DNA of 64,000 nucleotides from JAJEFO01 sp965208685 (GCA_965208685.1 CBDBPL010000007.1:496001-560000); one strand, 5' to 3'; positions 46,072-55,442 are shown, counted from the stretch's first letter. Notes: generated from the letters alone by a model not told the origin. Numbers and translations are program-made.

Positions 46072-46539
46072 TCATGACGGCGGACATTCTTCCAATTGAA
46101 CAACTTCTTCCGGGGTCACGACAGCGACGCCCAACGCGCTAAAGCGCTTGATGTTGCGCGTTATGACAACCAGATCATGGAAGTCTGCGACCCCGGCCAC
46201 CAGGGCGTCGGCCATGTCGGGGCCGTGTCACGCCGTTAGCGCTCGCGCCTCGGCATTCCCGCAGGCTTCAGCTATGGAGACGTCAAGTTCGGGAACCCTG
46301 TCGGCATATCCTGCACGAAGTCCCGCCAGCCAGGCGTGAAGTGCAGACGCCCTTGTCGTCGCACCCTTGTGCTCGAGCAGCGCAATTCCTTTCCGGATTT
46401 CGTGGATTGCGACTACGGAAAGGAACACGCGGCCTTCTCGATCCCTCTGCTCCAGCCAGTCGGCGAACTTTCCGCCCTCGCCTTGCAGAGGCCTCGCCGG
46501 CAACGAAGCGACATCCGTGTCGAGCAGAAAGCCCTTCAC
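46072..46539 (-). pseudogene. VapC-like PIN-domain toxin gene, interrupted by TGA
   Basis: The first 103 residues (MKGFLLDTDVASL with the PIN Asp; FLSVVAIHEIRKGIALLE) end at TGA 46230-46228. The same frame continues HGPDMADALVAGVADFHDLV then VITRNIKRFSALGVAVVTPE to a stop at 46072, the normal C-terminal half with further acidic residues. The TGA most simply replaces an Arg CGA. The toxin is probably inactive because the truncated form lacks catalytic acidic residues. ATG overlaps the antitoxin stop (ATGA). Confidence 0.82.
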
Positions 46540-46784
46540 AGATCGATGCTCCGGGACAGTGCCCGGTTGCGCGTGAGTTTCTCGCCGGGAAACTCCGTGA
46601 GATAGGACACGAAGCCGCTCCGTTCACGCAATTGGGACTGCCGAGCCAGTTCGGCCGCCTCAAGCGAGACGACGGCGGCGACCGGCTTGCCATGGCGCGT
46701 GATCGTCATGATCTTTCCCTTGATTGCCTCGTCGACCACGTTCGAAAACCCCGTCTTCGCGTCCCTTAGGCTGATCCTTGGCAT
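46536..46784 (-). CDS. Phd/YefM family antitoxin
   Basis: 82 residues. RISLRDAKTGFSNVVDEAIK then IMTITRHGKPVAAVVSLEAA is the Phd/YefM N-terminal DNA-binding fold; the C-terminal tail (GEKLTRNRALSRSIDL) would wrap the toxin. Intact, although its toxin partner is broken. A palindrome just upstream is a likely autoregulatory operator. Confidence 0.87.
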   Translation of the reverse strand: MPRISLRDAKTGFSNVVDEAIKGKIMTITRHGKPVAAVVSLEAAELARQSQLRERSGFVSYLTEFPGEKLTRNRALSRSIDL

Positions 46785-46802
46785 TGCTCGTTCGCTCCAT
46801 TG

Positions 46803-46818
46803 TGGTCACTTGTGACCA
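46803..46818. promoter_or_regulatory. Palindromic operator candidate for the antitoxin gene
   Basis: TGGTCAC-TT-GTGACCA is a perfect 7-bp inverted repeat 18 bases upstream of the antitoxin ATG. On the minus strand a TAATCT (46824-46819) directly precedes it, with TTGACG 15 bases further up. The arrangement suits repression by the antitoxin. Confidence 0.5.
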
Positions 46819-47027
46819 AGATTAGGAAGGAAAGAGCAGCGTCAACCGGATTGTGAAATCGATGAAGCTTCACCGTTTGGCGATGCCATGGCTGATCGCG
46901 GCGCAACCATGTCATGCGTGCGGACGCCGCTGCGCTTGATGGCATTCGAACGGCCGGTCGAACTGGTGCACCGCATCCCGAGCGTTGCATGAGGCGAATT
47001 TTCGCGGCTCTTTAGGTCATCACGGCG

Positions 47028-48608
47028 TTAGTTGAAGCTGAAATACTTGAACTTGGCCGTGTCGTCGGACGCCACGATGGTCTGGATGTCTGATTTCATG
47101 CCCCAGTTCAGGACCTGGTGGTGGATCGGGATGTAAATCTGCTCGTCCTGAACCGCCCGCCAAATCTCGGCGATCATGCGATCGCGCTTGGCCAGGTCGA
47201 TCTCGGTTGCCAGCGCCTCGATCTTGGCGTCGAGACCGGCGTCGCTGAAGCGCGTGCCGTTCCATGATCCGTACTTCTGGTCTCGTGAATGAACCAGGAA
47301 ATTGAAGATGTGCTCGGAATCGTAGGTCTGCACGCCCCAACCAAGCAAGTAGAAGTCGGTCTTCAGGTTGCCGATCAGCGGGAAGTGCTGAGCCTTTGGC
47401 AGCGCCTCCAAGGTCACCGCGAGTCCGATCTGGGCAAGCATCCCGACCGCCGCCCGGCAGATGAACTCGTCGTTGATGTAGCGGTCGTTCGGGCAGTTGA
47501 GCCGGATGGAGAACCCGTCGTCGTATCCGGCCTCGGCCATGAGCGCCTTTGCGGTCGCGATGTCAGGACTGGGCGCCTGGTTGAGCTCTTCTGTCCAGCC
47601 GTTGACGAAGGGCGGCATGATGACCCCGGCAGGCTGAGACTGGTCGCGCATCACGATCTTCTTGATGGCGTCCCGGTTGATCGCGACGTTGATTGCCTGC
47701 CGCACGCGGATATCGGCAAAGGGGTTTGTTCCGCTGACACTGTCCGTGGCCAGGTCGTCATCGCCGACATTCATCCCGAAGAAGATCACGCGGTTTTGCA
47801 GGGCGGTCCGAACGTCAAGGCCGTCGCTGCTTGCGACGCGAGCGATGTCCTGAACCGGAACGTCCTGGATGAAGTCCACCTCACCCGAGAGCAGCGCGGC
47901 GACACGGGTGGCGCCGTTCGCGATCGGCGTGTAGACGATTTCCGTCACCTCCATCGGGAATTCGTCCTTGCCCCAGTAGTCCTCGTTGATCGCGAGCACC
48001 GTCCTGGTGTCGGGCTCGCGGCTGACGAGCTTGTAGGGGCCGGTTCCATTGGCATTCTGGGCGGCATAGGTGTTCTCGCCGCCCCCGTAGTCCTGCACCT
48101 TCACCGCGTTGTTTGCCTGGGCCCAGCCCTTGTCGAGGATGAAGATGTTGGTGAGGTTGGCTGGCATGATCGGGTTCGGTCCGTCGGTCACGATCTCGAA
48201 CACGTGCTTGGCGGGCGCGCGCACCTCCCTGACCGACGCGAGAAGCGTCTTGAAGTCACTTTCCGGGGTCATGGCGCGGTTGAACGAGAAGACCGCGTCC
48301 TCGCTGTCGAACTCCGCGCCGTCGTGGAACCTCACGCCTTCGCGCAGCTCGAAGACCCAGACGTTCGGATCGCTTTCCGATGGGCCCCATCCGGTTGCCA
48401 ATGCCGGAACGATCTTGCCGCTCATGTCCCGGAGGACCAGGGGCTCCATGATCTGGTGCGCAAGCGCGGAAGTCGGGCCTTCGTTCTGCGCGTGCGGGTC
48501 CAGCGTCAGCGAGTCACCCGCTCGCGCCCAGCGCAGCGTCTCTGCACTTGCGTCCAGCGCTGTCGCTGTCAGCAGTGCAGTGGCCATGATCAGGTGCTTG
48601 ATTCGCAT
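47028..48608 (-). CDS. ABC transporter substrate-binding protein (SBP family 5), copy 2
   Basis: 526 residues with a signal peptide (IKHLIMATALLTATALDASA). Same family marks as copy 1 (LRWARAGDSLTLDPHAQNEG, LREGVRFHDGAEFDSEDAVF, CPNDRYINDEFICRAAVGML) and equal length. Differences are scattered substitutions. ATG 48608 is chosen because the signal peptide starts there; an upstream in-frame extension is not part of it. No transporter subunits adjoin. Confidence 0.94.
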   Translation of the reverse strand: MRIKHLIMATALLTATALDASAETLRWARAGDSLTLDPHAQNEGPTSALAHQIMEPLVLRDMSGKIVPALATGWGPSESDPNVWVFELREGVRFHDGAEFDSEDAVFSFNRAMTPESDFKTLLASVREVRAPAKHVFEIVTDGPNPIMPANLTNIFILDKGWAQANNAVKVQDYGGGENTYAAQNANGTGPYKLVSREPDTRTVLAINEDYWGKDEFPMEVTEIVYTPIANGATRVAALLSGEVDFIQDVPVQDIARVASSDGLDVRTALQNRVIFFGMNVGDDDLATDSVSGTNPFADIRVRQAINVAINRDAIKKIVMRDQSQPAGVIMPPFVNGWTEELNQAPSPDIATAKALMAEAGYDDGFSIRLNCPNDRYINDEFICRAAVGMLAQIGLAVTLEALPKAQHFPLIGNLKTDFYLLGWGVQTYDSEHIFNFLVHSRDQKYGSWNGTRFSDAGLDAKIEALATEIDLAKRDRMIAEIWRAVQDEQIYIPIHHQVLNWGMKSDIQTIVASDDTAKFKYFSFN

Positions 48609-48839
48609 GAGCTGCCTTGTTCTGGTCGGTGGACTGATCAAGAGGCGTGCGCGTGGAATTGGCAACAGGGATTTCATTGCGGCGCAGCGAGAAATTCAGC
48701 CATGCCGGGCGCTTCTGGAAGAACCCGGCAAATCGACCGCCGACATCGTCCAGCGCGGCCGAAGAGGATTTGCCCTGGAGCGGTGGCGTCGCTTCCCGCC
48801 CTTGCGTACTACCGGCACCGACAGCAAGAACCGCGGGGA

Positions 48840-49202
48840 CTATTCGCTGTTGTGCTGCCGGATCTTGTCAGCGGCGCCCTTGTCGTAGGCGACGCCCTCC
48901 TTGTCAAAGAGCTGGTCCAGTTCACCCGAAAGGGTCATCTCGGTGACAATGTCGCAGCCGCCGACGAACTCGCCCTTGACGTAGAGCTGCGGAATCGTCG
49001 GCCAGTCCGAGTAGTCCTTGATGCCCTGCCGAATCTCCTCGTCGGCGAGGACGTTCACGTCCCTGAACTCGACGTCCATGAAATTCAGCACGCCGGCCAC
49101 GCGGCTCGAAAACCCGCATTGCGGCATTGTCTTGGTGCCTTTCATGAAGAGCACCACGTCATTGGCGTCGACGGTATCCTTGATCTGTTCCTGCGCAGTC
49201 AT
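48840..49202 (-). CDS. grxD: Monothiol glutaredoxin, Grx4 family
   Basis: 120 residues with the monothiol active site CGFS in KTMPQCGFSSRVAGVLN, plus WPTIPQLYVKGEFVGGCDIV, the glutathione-binding part. These proteins carry and deliver [2Fe-2S] clusters with BolA partners. It lies downstream of bolA on the same strand, as in other alphaproteobacteria. Confidence 0.96.
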   Translation of the reverse strand: MTAQEQIKDTVDANDVVLFMKGTKTMPQCGFSSRVAGVLNFMDVEFRDVNVLADEEIRQGIKDYSDWPTIPQLYVKGEFVGGCDIVTEMTLSGELDQLFDKEGVAYDKGAADKIRQHNSE

Positions 49203-49304
49203 CTCAATCTCTCTGAACTCGCGGCCATGTTCCCAAAATAGTCCGCGATGGCGCGAATTGCAAAGCGTCCGGGCGTCTTTTGGGATGACTGTCCCGGCGG
49301 TCGG

Positions 49305-49541
49305 CTATTCCGGAGCCCTCGTCGTCAGCGCCAGCGCGTGCAACTCGCCGTCCGGTCCGTCCATCCGTCCCTTCAGTGCGGCATAGACGGCGCGCTGCTG
49401 TTCGACGCGATTCATGCCCCGGAAGCTCTCGTCGATCACCATTGCCGACATGTGTACGCCGTCATCGCCGCCGATCTGTATGGTCGCGTTCGGGAAGCGC
49501 TCTCGCAGGAGCGCCTCGATTTCGTGAGCCTGCATCGGCAT
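49305..49541 (-). CDS. BolA family protein
   Basis: 78 residues. MQAHEIEALLRERFPNATIQ, IGGDDGVHMSAMVIDESFRG and RVEQQRAVYAALKGRM are BolA-fold marks. BolA partners monothiol glutaredoxin in iron-sulphur handling. ATG 49541 has AAGGA eight bases upstream; ATG 49535 is an alternative. The frame extends much further upstream but without BolA sequence. purL, its usual upstream neighbour, lies 6 kb away. Confidence 0.92.
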   Translation of the reverse strand: MPMQAHEIEALLRERFPNATIQIGGDDGVHMSAMVIDESFRGMNRVEQQRAVYAALKGRMDGPDGELHALALTTRAPE

Positions 49542-49827
49542 GGGTCGTTCCTTCGCAATGTCTGCTGCGAATCTATGGTGCAAGAGCATGCCCTGCAAGC
49601 TGCACGTTGCGGTCAGGCCCGCGATCTTTCCGTTCACACCAACCGGCATCCGGGGAGAGGCGGTCGGTCCCCAGGTCAATTGGCTTGCCGTTCGGCGAAC
49701 GAGTTCATCTAGGGTGCGAGCGAGAGTCGTTATGGGCCTAAAATTGGGTTTGCTTTTTTTTGTCGCGCGCTTGAGACATGCGCAGGTGATTCCGGAGACT
49801 TTCCGAATTCCTGAGGGGACTGACCAC
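49542..49827. other. Divergent spacer between bolA and hydantoinase operon
   Basis: 286 bases with no gene. It should contain the promoter of the plus-strand catabolic operon; a T8 run occurs near 49753. This is one edge of the block separating bolA from purL. Confidence 0.4.
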
Positions 49828-51906
49828 GTGACTCCCGGCTCCATTCGACTCGGCGTTGATATCGGCGGGACCTTTACCGACATCGTGCTGGAGCGCGGTG
49901 GCGAGCAGTTCCTGGCCAAGGTTCTTACCACCTACGCGGCACCCGAGGACGCCATTGTCGACGGCATGCATCTAGCATGCTGCAAGGCAGGGATACGCCC
50001 GGACGAGATCGGGCAGATCATTCATGGCACGACGCTGGCGACCAATGCCCTTATCGAGCGACGGGGGGCGAAGACGGCACTGATCACGACCGAGGGATTT
50101 CGCGACGTCATCGAAATGCGCACCGAATCGCGGTTCGAACAATATGACCTGAACCTGAATCTGCCCGAGCCGCTTGCGCCGCGGCAGATGAGATTCACCG
50201 TTCGCGAACGGGTGAGTGCGGGAGGTGATGTGCTGGTCGCATTGGACCGGGGCGAAGTCGAGGCCACGGTTGACCGGATCGCCGAGGCCGGCTTCGAGAG
50301 CGTCGCCATCGGATTCATCCACTCCTATGTCAACGATGCGCACGAGGCGATGGCGCGAGAGGTTCTGGCCGAACGGATGCCGGGTGCCATGGTGTCGCTT
50401 TCGTCCGAGGTCAGCCCGCAGATGCGTGAATACGAGCGCTTCAATACCGTGCTGGCCAACGCCTACATCAAGCCGCTCATGAATTCCTATCTCAACCGCC
50501 TCGAAGACCGTCTCAGGGCGGAAGGCGTGCGCTGCGACATCTTCCTGATGCACTCCGGCGGCGGGATCATCTCGTTGGAGAGTGCCGCCGAATTTCCCGT
50601 CCGCCTGGTCGAATCCGGACCGGCTGGAGGTGCGGTCTACGCTGCGCATGTAGCGGCACGCCAGGGAATCGGCAAGGTGCTGAGCTTTGACATGGGTGGG
50701 ACAACGGCAAAGATCTGTCTCATCAAGGACCAGACCCCCAGGACATCCCGGGTCTTCGAGGTGGCCCGAACCTACCGGTTCAAGAAGGGCTCTGGCATGC
50801 CGATCTCGATCCCCGTGATTGACATGGTCGAGATAGGCGCTGGAGGCGGCAGCCTCGCACGAGTGGATGCGATGCGACAGATCCGGGTCGGACCGGAAAG
50901 CGCCGGCTCGGAGCCGGGGCCTGCGTGCTACGGCAGGGGCGGCGAGCGTCCCGGCGTGACGGATGCGGATCTGGTGCTGGGCAGGATCGACCCGGACAAC
51001 TTTGCCGGCGGATCAATCAAGCTTCGGCCCGACCTTTCGGAAGCGGCGCTTACGACATATGTCGGCAATGCGCTTGACATGGCGCTGGACGAGGCAGCCC
51101 TCTGCGTATCGGAAGTCGTGGACGAAAGCATGGCAAACGCGGCTCGCGTCCATGCCGTGGAGAACGGCGAAGACCTGAGCGAGTACACCATGATCGCGTT
51201 CGGAGGCGCTGCGCCGCTGCATGCCGGACGGGTTGCCGGGAAACTTGGCATAGAGCGGCTGATCGTGCCTCCTGCCGCAAGCGTCGGATCGGCGATAGGG
51301 TTCCTGCGCGCGCCGTTCAGCTTCGAGGCCAACCGTTCCATCTACATGAGGCTCTCGGACTTCGATCCGACCAGGGGAAAGGAACTGATTGCCGAGCTGG
51401 AGAAGGACGCGACCGGATTTGTCAGAACCTGCGATGCAGCCAGCGAGATCATCTCGGAGTTCAAGGTTTACATGCGATACTCGGGGCAGGGCTGGGAGAT
51501 CCCGATCCAGCTGTCCCAGGAGCAGGCAAGAGAGCCGGATGCGGCGACATTCCTGAAACTGTTCGAGGAGGACTACGCGAGACTCTTCGGGCGCCCTGTC
51601 GCGGGCCTGGACGTGGAAATCACGGTCTGGTCCGTCAAGGCGTCGACGCCTGCGGAAGCGGTGGAGCCGGTGAGCCTGGTCCCGGCCGGAAAGAAGGCGA
51701 GGGAGTCCGGAAGGCGGCGCATCGTCGATCCCGCGAGCGGCCGGCATCAGGATGCCGTCACGGTCGCCAGGTGCGCCTTGTCGCCAGGAGAGCATGTCGT
51801 CGGACCTGGTGCTGTCACCGAGGGCGAGACGACGATCATCCTGCCGGTTGGCAGCAAGGCAATTTGCCAACCCGACGGCTGCATCGACATCCAGGTGAAA
51901 GGGTAG
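49828..51906 (+). CDS. Hydantoinase/oxoprolinase subunit A (HyuA type)
   Basis: 692 residues from GTG 49828, with AGGGG nine bases upstream. Actin-like ATPase fold: SIRLGVDIGGTFTDIVLERG, HGTTLATNALIERRGAKTAL, LSFDMGGTTAKICLI, IGAGGGSLARVDAMRQIRVG and GSEPGPACYGRGG. With subunit B it hydrolyses ATP to open cyclic amides (hydantoins or 5-oxoproline) or drive related carboxylations. The longer upstream frame overlaps bolA and is not coding. First gene of a five-gene operon. Confidence 0.94.
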   Translation: MTPGSIRLGVDIGGTFTDIVLERGGEQFLAKVLTTYAAPEDAIVDGMHLACCKAGIRPDEIGQIIHGTTLATNALIERRGAKTALITTEGFRDVIEMRTESRFEQYDLNLNLPEPLAPRQMRFTVRERVSAGGDVLVALDRGEVEATVDRIAEAGFESVAIGFIHSYVNDAHEAMAREVLAERMPGAMVSLSSEVSPQMREYERFNTVLANAYIKPLMNSYLNRLEDRLRAEGVRCDIFLMHSGGGIISLESAAEFPVRLVESGPAGGAVYAAHVAARQGIGKVLSFDMGGTTAKICLIKDQTPRTSRVFEVARTYRFKKGSGMPISIPVIDMVEIGAGGGSLARVDAMRQIRVGPESAGSEPGPACYGRGGERPGVTDADLVLGRIDPDNFAGGSIKLRPDLSEAALTTYVGNALDMALDEAALCVSEVVDESMANAARVHAVENGEDLSEYTMIAFGGAAPLHAGRVAGKLGIERLIVPPAASVGSAIGFLRAPFSFEANRSIYMRLSDFDPTRGKELIAELEKDATGFVRTCDAASEIISEFKVYMRYSGQGWEIPIQLSQEQAREPDAATFLKLFEEDYARLFGRPVAGLDVEITVWSVKASTPAEAVEPVSLVPAGKKARESGRRRIVDPASGRHQDAVTVARCALSPGEHVVGPGAVTEGETTIILPVGSKAICQPDGCIDIQVKG

Positions 51907-51909
51907 CTC

Positions 51910-53613
51910 ATGGAGCCCTCGAACGTGTCCTTCCAGGTGATGTGGAACCGCCTGATTTCCGTTGTCGAGGAACAGGCGCAGGCCTTGGTGCGCACGGCCT
52001 TTTCCACGAGCGTTCGCGAGGCCGGCGACCTGTCGGCGGGCGTCTACGACGCGCGAGGCCGGATGCTGGCCCAGGCCGTGACCGGCACGCCCGGCCATGT
52101 GAACGCGATGGCGGATGCGGTGGCACACTTCATTCGCAGGATCGGGCGGCAGGACATCTTCGAGGGCGACATCTACATCACGAACGATCCTTGGGAGGGC
52201 ACCGGACATCTGCATGACATCACCATGGTGACACCGTCTTTTCACGACGGCGCGCTCGTGGGCTTCCTCGCCTGCACGGCCCATATCGTCGACATCGGAG
52301 GGCGGGGATTCGGCGCTGATGCCCACAGCGTCTACGAAGAAGGCCTGTACATCCCGATCATGAAGTTCGCGGAGCGCGGCGAAGTGGATGAAACCCTGCT
52401 GCGCATCGTGCGGGGCAACGTGCGAGAGCCGGACCAGCTGATCGGGGACATGTATGCGCTCGCTACCTGCAACGAGATCGGGCACCGACGCCTGTCGGAC
52501 ATGATGGTCGAGTTTCGGCTCGAAGACCTGGAAGGCATCGCCGGCTTCATTCTGGAGAACTCGCGCCGCGCGACCGTCGAGAGGATTGCCGCGCTGCCCC
52601 GAGAGGAGGCCAGCGGCTCGATGACGGTCGACGGCTTCGACACCCCGATCACCCTCGCGGTCAGGCTTTCAGTCAAGAGCGACCGGATCCTGGTCGATTT
52701 CAAGGGCACGAGCGGCATCGACAAGAAGGGCATCAACTGCCCGTTCGTCTATGCGAAGGCCTATGCCTGCTATGCCCTCAAGTGTGCCATCGCGCCGGAA
52801 ATCCCGAACAACCATGCATCGCTTGAACCGTTCGAGGTGGTGGCCCCGGAAGGCACGATCGTGAACGCCGTGCATCCGGCCCCCGTCGCGCTGCGGCACA
52901 TCATCGGGCACTTTGTGCCGGACGCCGTCTACAGTGCCCTTGACAAGATCCTGCCCGGCGTCGTTCCCGCCGAAGGAGCCGGATGCCTTTGCAATTTCCA
53001 GCTTTCGCTGAGGCCGAGCCCGGACGCGCTTGCCACGGGCGCAGCTCGGCGTGGCGAGGTGCTGACATTCAATTCCGGTGGTTCGGGAGCGCGCCCTGAG
53101 CATGACGGGTTGAATGCCACAGCCTTTCCGTCTGGCGTCATGACCATGCCTGTCGAGGCGACCGAGCACACCGGGCCCGTGATCATCTGGCGGAAGGAGC
53201 TTCGCCCGGATTCCGGCGGTGCCGGCCGGCAGCGGGGCGGCCTTGGCCAATTCATGGAAATTGGTGCCCAAGAGGGTCACGAGTTCGACTTTCAGGCCAT
53301 GTTCGATCGGATCCATCATCCGGCGCGCGGTCGCAACGGAGGTCAGCCCGGTGCACCGACGACAATTGCCCGTGACGACGGCACTCCGATGCGCGGCAAG
53401 GGAAAGCAGTTCGTTCCGACTGGCCGCAAGGTGATGCTGGCATTTCCGGGAGGAGGTGGATACGGCGCGCCTGCTGACAGGGATCCGGCGTTCGTGAAGC
53501 GCGACCTCGCGCGAGGCTACATCTCCGCCGAGACCGCTGCGCATGACTACGGTCTTTCGGCTGAGGACATTCGGGCGGTCGAAGAGGCAGCACGCAAAGG
53601 GGAGGCCTTCTGA
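51910..53613 (+). CDS. Hydantoinase/oxoprolinase subunit B (HyuB type)
   Basis: 567 residues, three bases after hyuA-like stop. Visible: FSTSVREAGDLSAGVYDARG, GTPGHVNAMADAVAHF, ITNDPWEGTGHLHDITMVTP, and the C-terminal GGGGYGAPADRDP-type end (AFPGGGGYGAPADRDPAFVK). It forms the catalytic complex with subunit A. Ends immediately before the next start (no gap). Confidence 0.94.
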   Translation: MEPSNVSFQVMWNRLISVVEEQAQALVRTAFSTSVREAGDLSAGVYDARGRMLAQAVTGTPGHVNAMADAVAHFIRRIGRQDIFEGDIYITNDPWEGTGHLHDITMVTPSFHDGALVGFLACTAHIVDIGGRGFGADAHSVYEEGLYIPIMKFAERGEVDETLLRIVRGNVREPDQLIGDMYALATCNEIGHRRLSDMMVEFRLEDLEGIAGFILENSRRATVERIAALPREEASGSMTVDGFDTPITLAVRLSVKSDRILVDFKGTSGIDKKGINCPFVYAKAYACYALKCAIAPEIPNNHASLEPFEVVAPEGTIVNAVHPAPVALRHIIGHFVPDAVYSALDKILPGVVPAEGAGCLCNFQLSLRPSPDALATGAARRGEVLTFNSGGSGARPEHDGLNATAFPSGVMTMPVEATEHTGPVIIWRKELRPDSGGAGRQRGGLGQFMEIGAQEGHEFDFQAMFDRIHHPARGRNGGQPGAPTTIARDDGTPMRGKGKQFVPTGRKVMLAFPGGGGYGAPADRDPAFVKRDLARGYISAETAAHDYGLSAEDIRAVEEAARKGEAF

Positions 53614-53952
53614 ATGGCCGCGTTCGCCGAGATGTCGACGCATTCGACCTATGACGTCGTGATCGTCGGCGGCGCGATGACGGGATTGCCCGCCGCCTGG
53701 TTCCTGACCGAGAGCCCGGACTTTGACGGTCGCGTCCTCGTGATCGAGCGCGATACGACCTGCGAAGCCTGCCCAACCGCGCGCACCAACTCTTGCATGC
53801 GCCAGCAATTCTCGGAGGAACTGAACGTTCGGATCAGCCAGTTCGCGGCGGAGTGGTTGTCCTGCGGGGACTACAGGGCGCTGGATCCAGCGCCCATTGA
53901 CTTTGAGCGGATCGTGAAGAATGCACCGATCGTCGAAAGGGCAGTGATCTGA
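53614..53952 (+). pseudogene. FAD-dependent amino-acid oxidase with internal in-frame deletion
   Basis: 112 residues. The N-terminus has the FAD Rossmann motif YDVVIVGGAMTGLPAAWFLT and TNSCMRQQFSEELNVRISQF. It then jumps to LSCGDYRALDPAPIDFERIV and KNAPIVERAVI, which is how full-length DAO-type oxidases end. Roughly 250-300 residues of FAD- and substrate-binding sequence are missing, without a frameshift. Translation of neighbours is preserved, but the product cannot be an oxidase. Confidence 0.8.
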
Positions 53953-54744
53953 ATGAAATTGGAACGAAACCGGTTCACGCACGCGATTGCGGCCGGCGAG
54001 AAGCAGGTCGGGATCTGGATCACCTTGGGAAGCAATCTTGCTGCCGAAGTCGTGGCTCCCTCTGGCTATGACTGGGCACTGATCGACACGGAACACAGCC
54101 CAGGGGACTATTTCAGCGTTCTCGGCCAGTTGCAGGCGTTTGCACCCTACGACACGACGCCGATCGTGCGCGTGGAATGGAACGACCCGGTGGCCGTGAA
54201 GCGGATGCTTGACATCGGCGCACCGGGCCTCCTCTTCCCGATGATCCAGTCCGCCGCCGAAGCGCGTCAGGCAGTCGCCTCGACCCGCTATCCGCCGCGA
54301 GGCATGCGGGGCGTCGCGGGGTCCACCCGCGCAACAAAGTACGGACGCGTGACCAACTATGTCCAGCGCGTCGAGGCCGAAACCACGGTTCTTCTCCAAC
54401 TGGAGACGCGTGCGGCGATGGAACAGGCCGCCGAAATCGCGCAAATCGACGGGGTCTCCGGAATATTCTTCGGCCCCGCCGACATTGCGGCGGATGTCGG
54501 CAAAGTGGGGCAGCCAATGGCAGCGGAAGTCTGGGAGCTGATCCGCGCGGCAGCAGGCGCCGTGCGGGAGTCCGGCAAGCCCGCCGGCACGCTGGTTCTG
54601 GATGCGCAGCTTGCCGCGGAGCTCCTGAACGAGGGTTTCACCTTCGTGGCCTGTGGAACGGACACATCGGTCCTGGCGCGCGGCGCCGACGGGCTTCTTG
54701 CCGCAGTGAAGGATGGAATTGACCGACCAAGGAGAATGCAATGA
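53953..54744 (+). CDS. HpcH/HpaI family aldolase/citrate lyase
   Basis: 263 residues. The fold marks are GIWITLGSNLAAEVVAPSGY, DWALIDTEHSPGDYFSVLGQ, NDPVAVKRMLDIGAPGLLFP, LQLETRAAMEQAAEIAQIDG and IFFGPADIAADVG. Family enzymes are metal-dependent class II aldolases releasing pyruvate from hydroxy-oxoacids. Starts directly after the oxidase relic's stop and overlaps the SDR gene by four bases. Its substrate in this operon is unknown. Confidence 0.93.
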   Translation: MKLERNRFTHAIAAGEKQVGIWITLGSNLAAEVVAPSGYDWALIDTEHSPGDYFSVLGQLQAFAPYDTTPIVRVEWNDPVAVKRMLDIGAPGLLFPMIQSAAEARQAVASTRYPPRGMRGVAGSTRATKYGRVTNYVQRVEAETTVLLQLETRAAMEQAAEIAQIDGVSGIFFGPADIAADVGKVGQPMAAEVWELIRAAAGAVRESGKPAGTLVLDAQLAAELLNEGFTFVACGTDTSVLARGADGLLAAVKDGIDRPRRMQ

Positions 54745-55442
54745 CAAGGACTGCCCTTATCACGGCCGGTGGGAGCGGCATGGGTGCGGACAGCGCTCGC
54801 GCTCTGGCCGCAAGCGGCTTCAACGTGGGGATTCTCTCTTCATCAGGAAAGGGGGAAGCGCTTGCGAAGGAGCTCGATGGCGTTGGTGTGACTGGCTCGA
54901 ACCGCGAGGATGCCGACTTGCGGCGGCTCGTCGATGCCGCCATGAACAAGTGGGGCCGCATCGACGTGCTGGTGAACTCGGCAGGCCACGGGCCACGTGC
55001 GGACATCCTTGATTTGGCCGACGGCGACTGGCACGAGGGAATGGAGGTCTACTTCCTGAGCGCCGTTCGGCCGACGCGGCTCGTGACGCCCATCATGCAG
55101 GATCAGGGTGGCGGCAGCATCATCAACATCTCGACCTTTGCCGCGTTCGAGCCGAACCCGGTTTTTCCGACAAGCGGAGTCATGCGGGCTGGCCTGGCAT
55201 CGTTTTGCAAGCTGTTCTCCGACAGGTATGCGGCAGAGAACATCCGCATGAACAACGTCCTGCCGGGCTTCATCGACAGCCTGCCGGAAAAGGACGAGTT
55301 TCGTGAGAAGATCCCGATGGGACGTTACGGAAAGTCGCTTACGGAGATTGGCGGGGTCGTGGCCTTCCTCGCGTCAGAGGCCGGAGCATACATCACGGGC
55401 CAGAACATTCGCGTGGACGGCGGGATCACGCGATCGGTCTGA
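54741..55442 (+). CDS. SDR family oxidoreductase with atypical active site
   Basis: 233 residues. The NAD(P) motif is ALITAGGSGMGADSARAL and the NAG motif LVNSAGHG. In place of the catalytic YxxxK after the Ser (INIST), the sequence reads FPTSGVMRAG, with Ser and Arg at the expected Tyr and Lys positions. It may use another mechanism or lack dehydrogenase activity. The end GAYITGQNIRVDGGITRS is typical for the family. Overlaps the aldolase stop (ATGA). Last gene of the catabolic operon. Confidence 0.88.
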   Translation: MTRTALITAGGSGMGADSARALAASGFNVGILSSSGKGEALAKELDGVGVTGSNREDADLRRLVDAAMNKWGRIDVLVNSAGHGPRADILDLADGDWHEGMEVYFLSAVRPTRLVTPIMQDQGGGSIINISTFAAFEPNPVFPTSGVMRAGLASFCKLFSDRYAAENIRMNNVLPGFIDSLPEKDEFREKIPMGRYGKSLTEIGGVVAFLASEAGAYITGQNIRVDGGITRSV

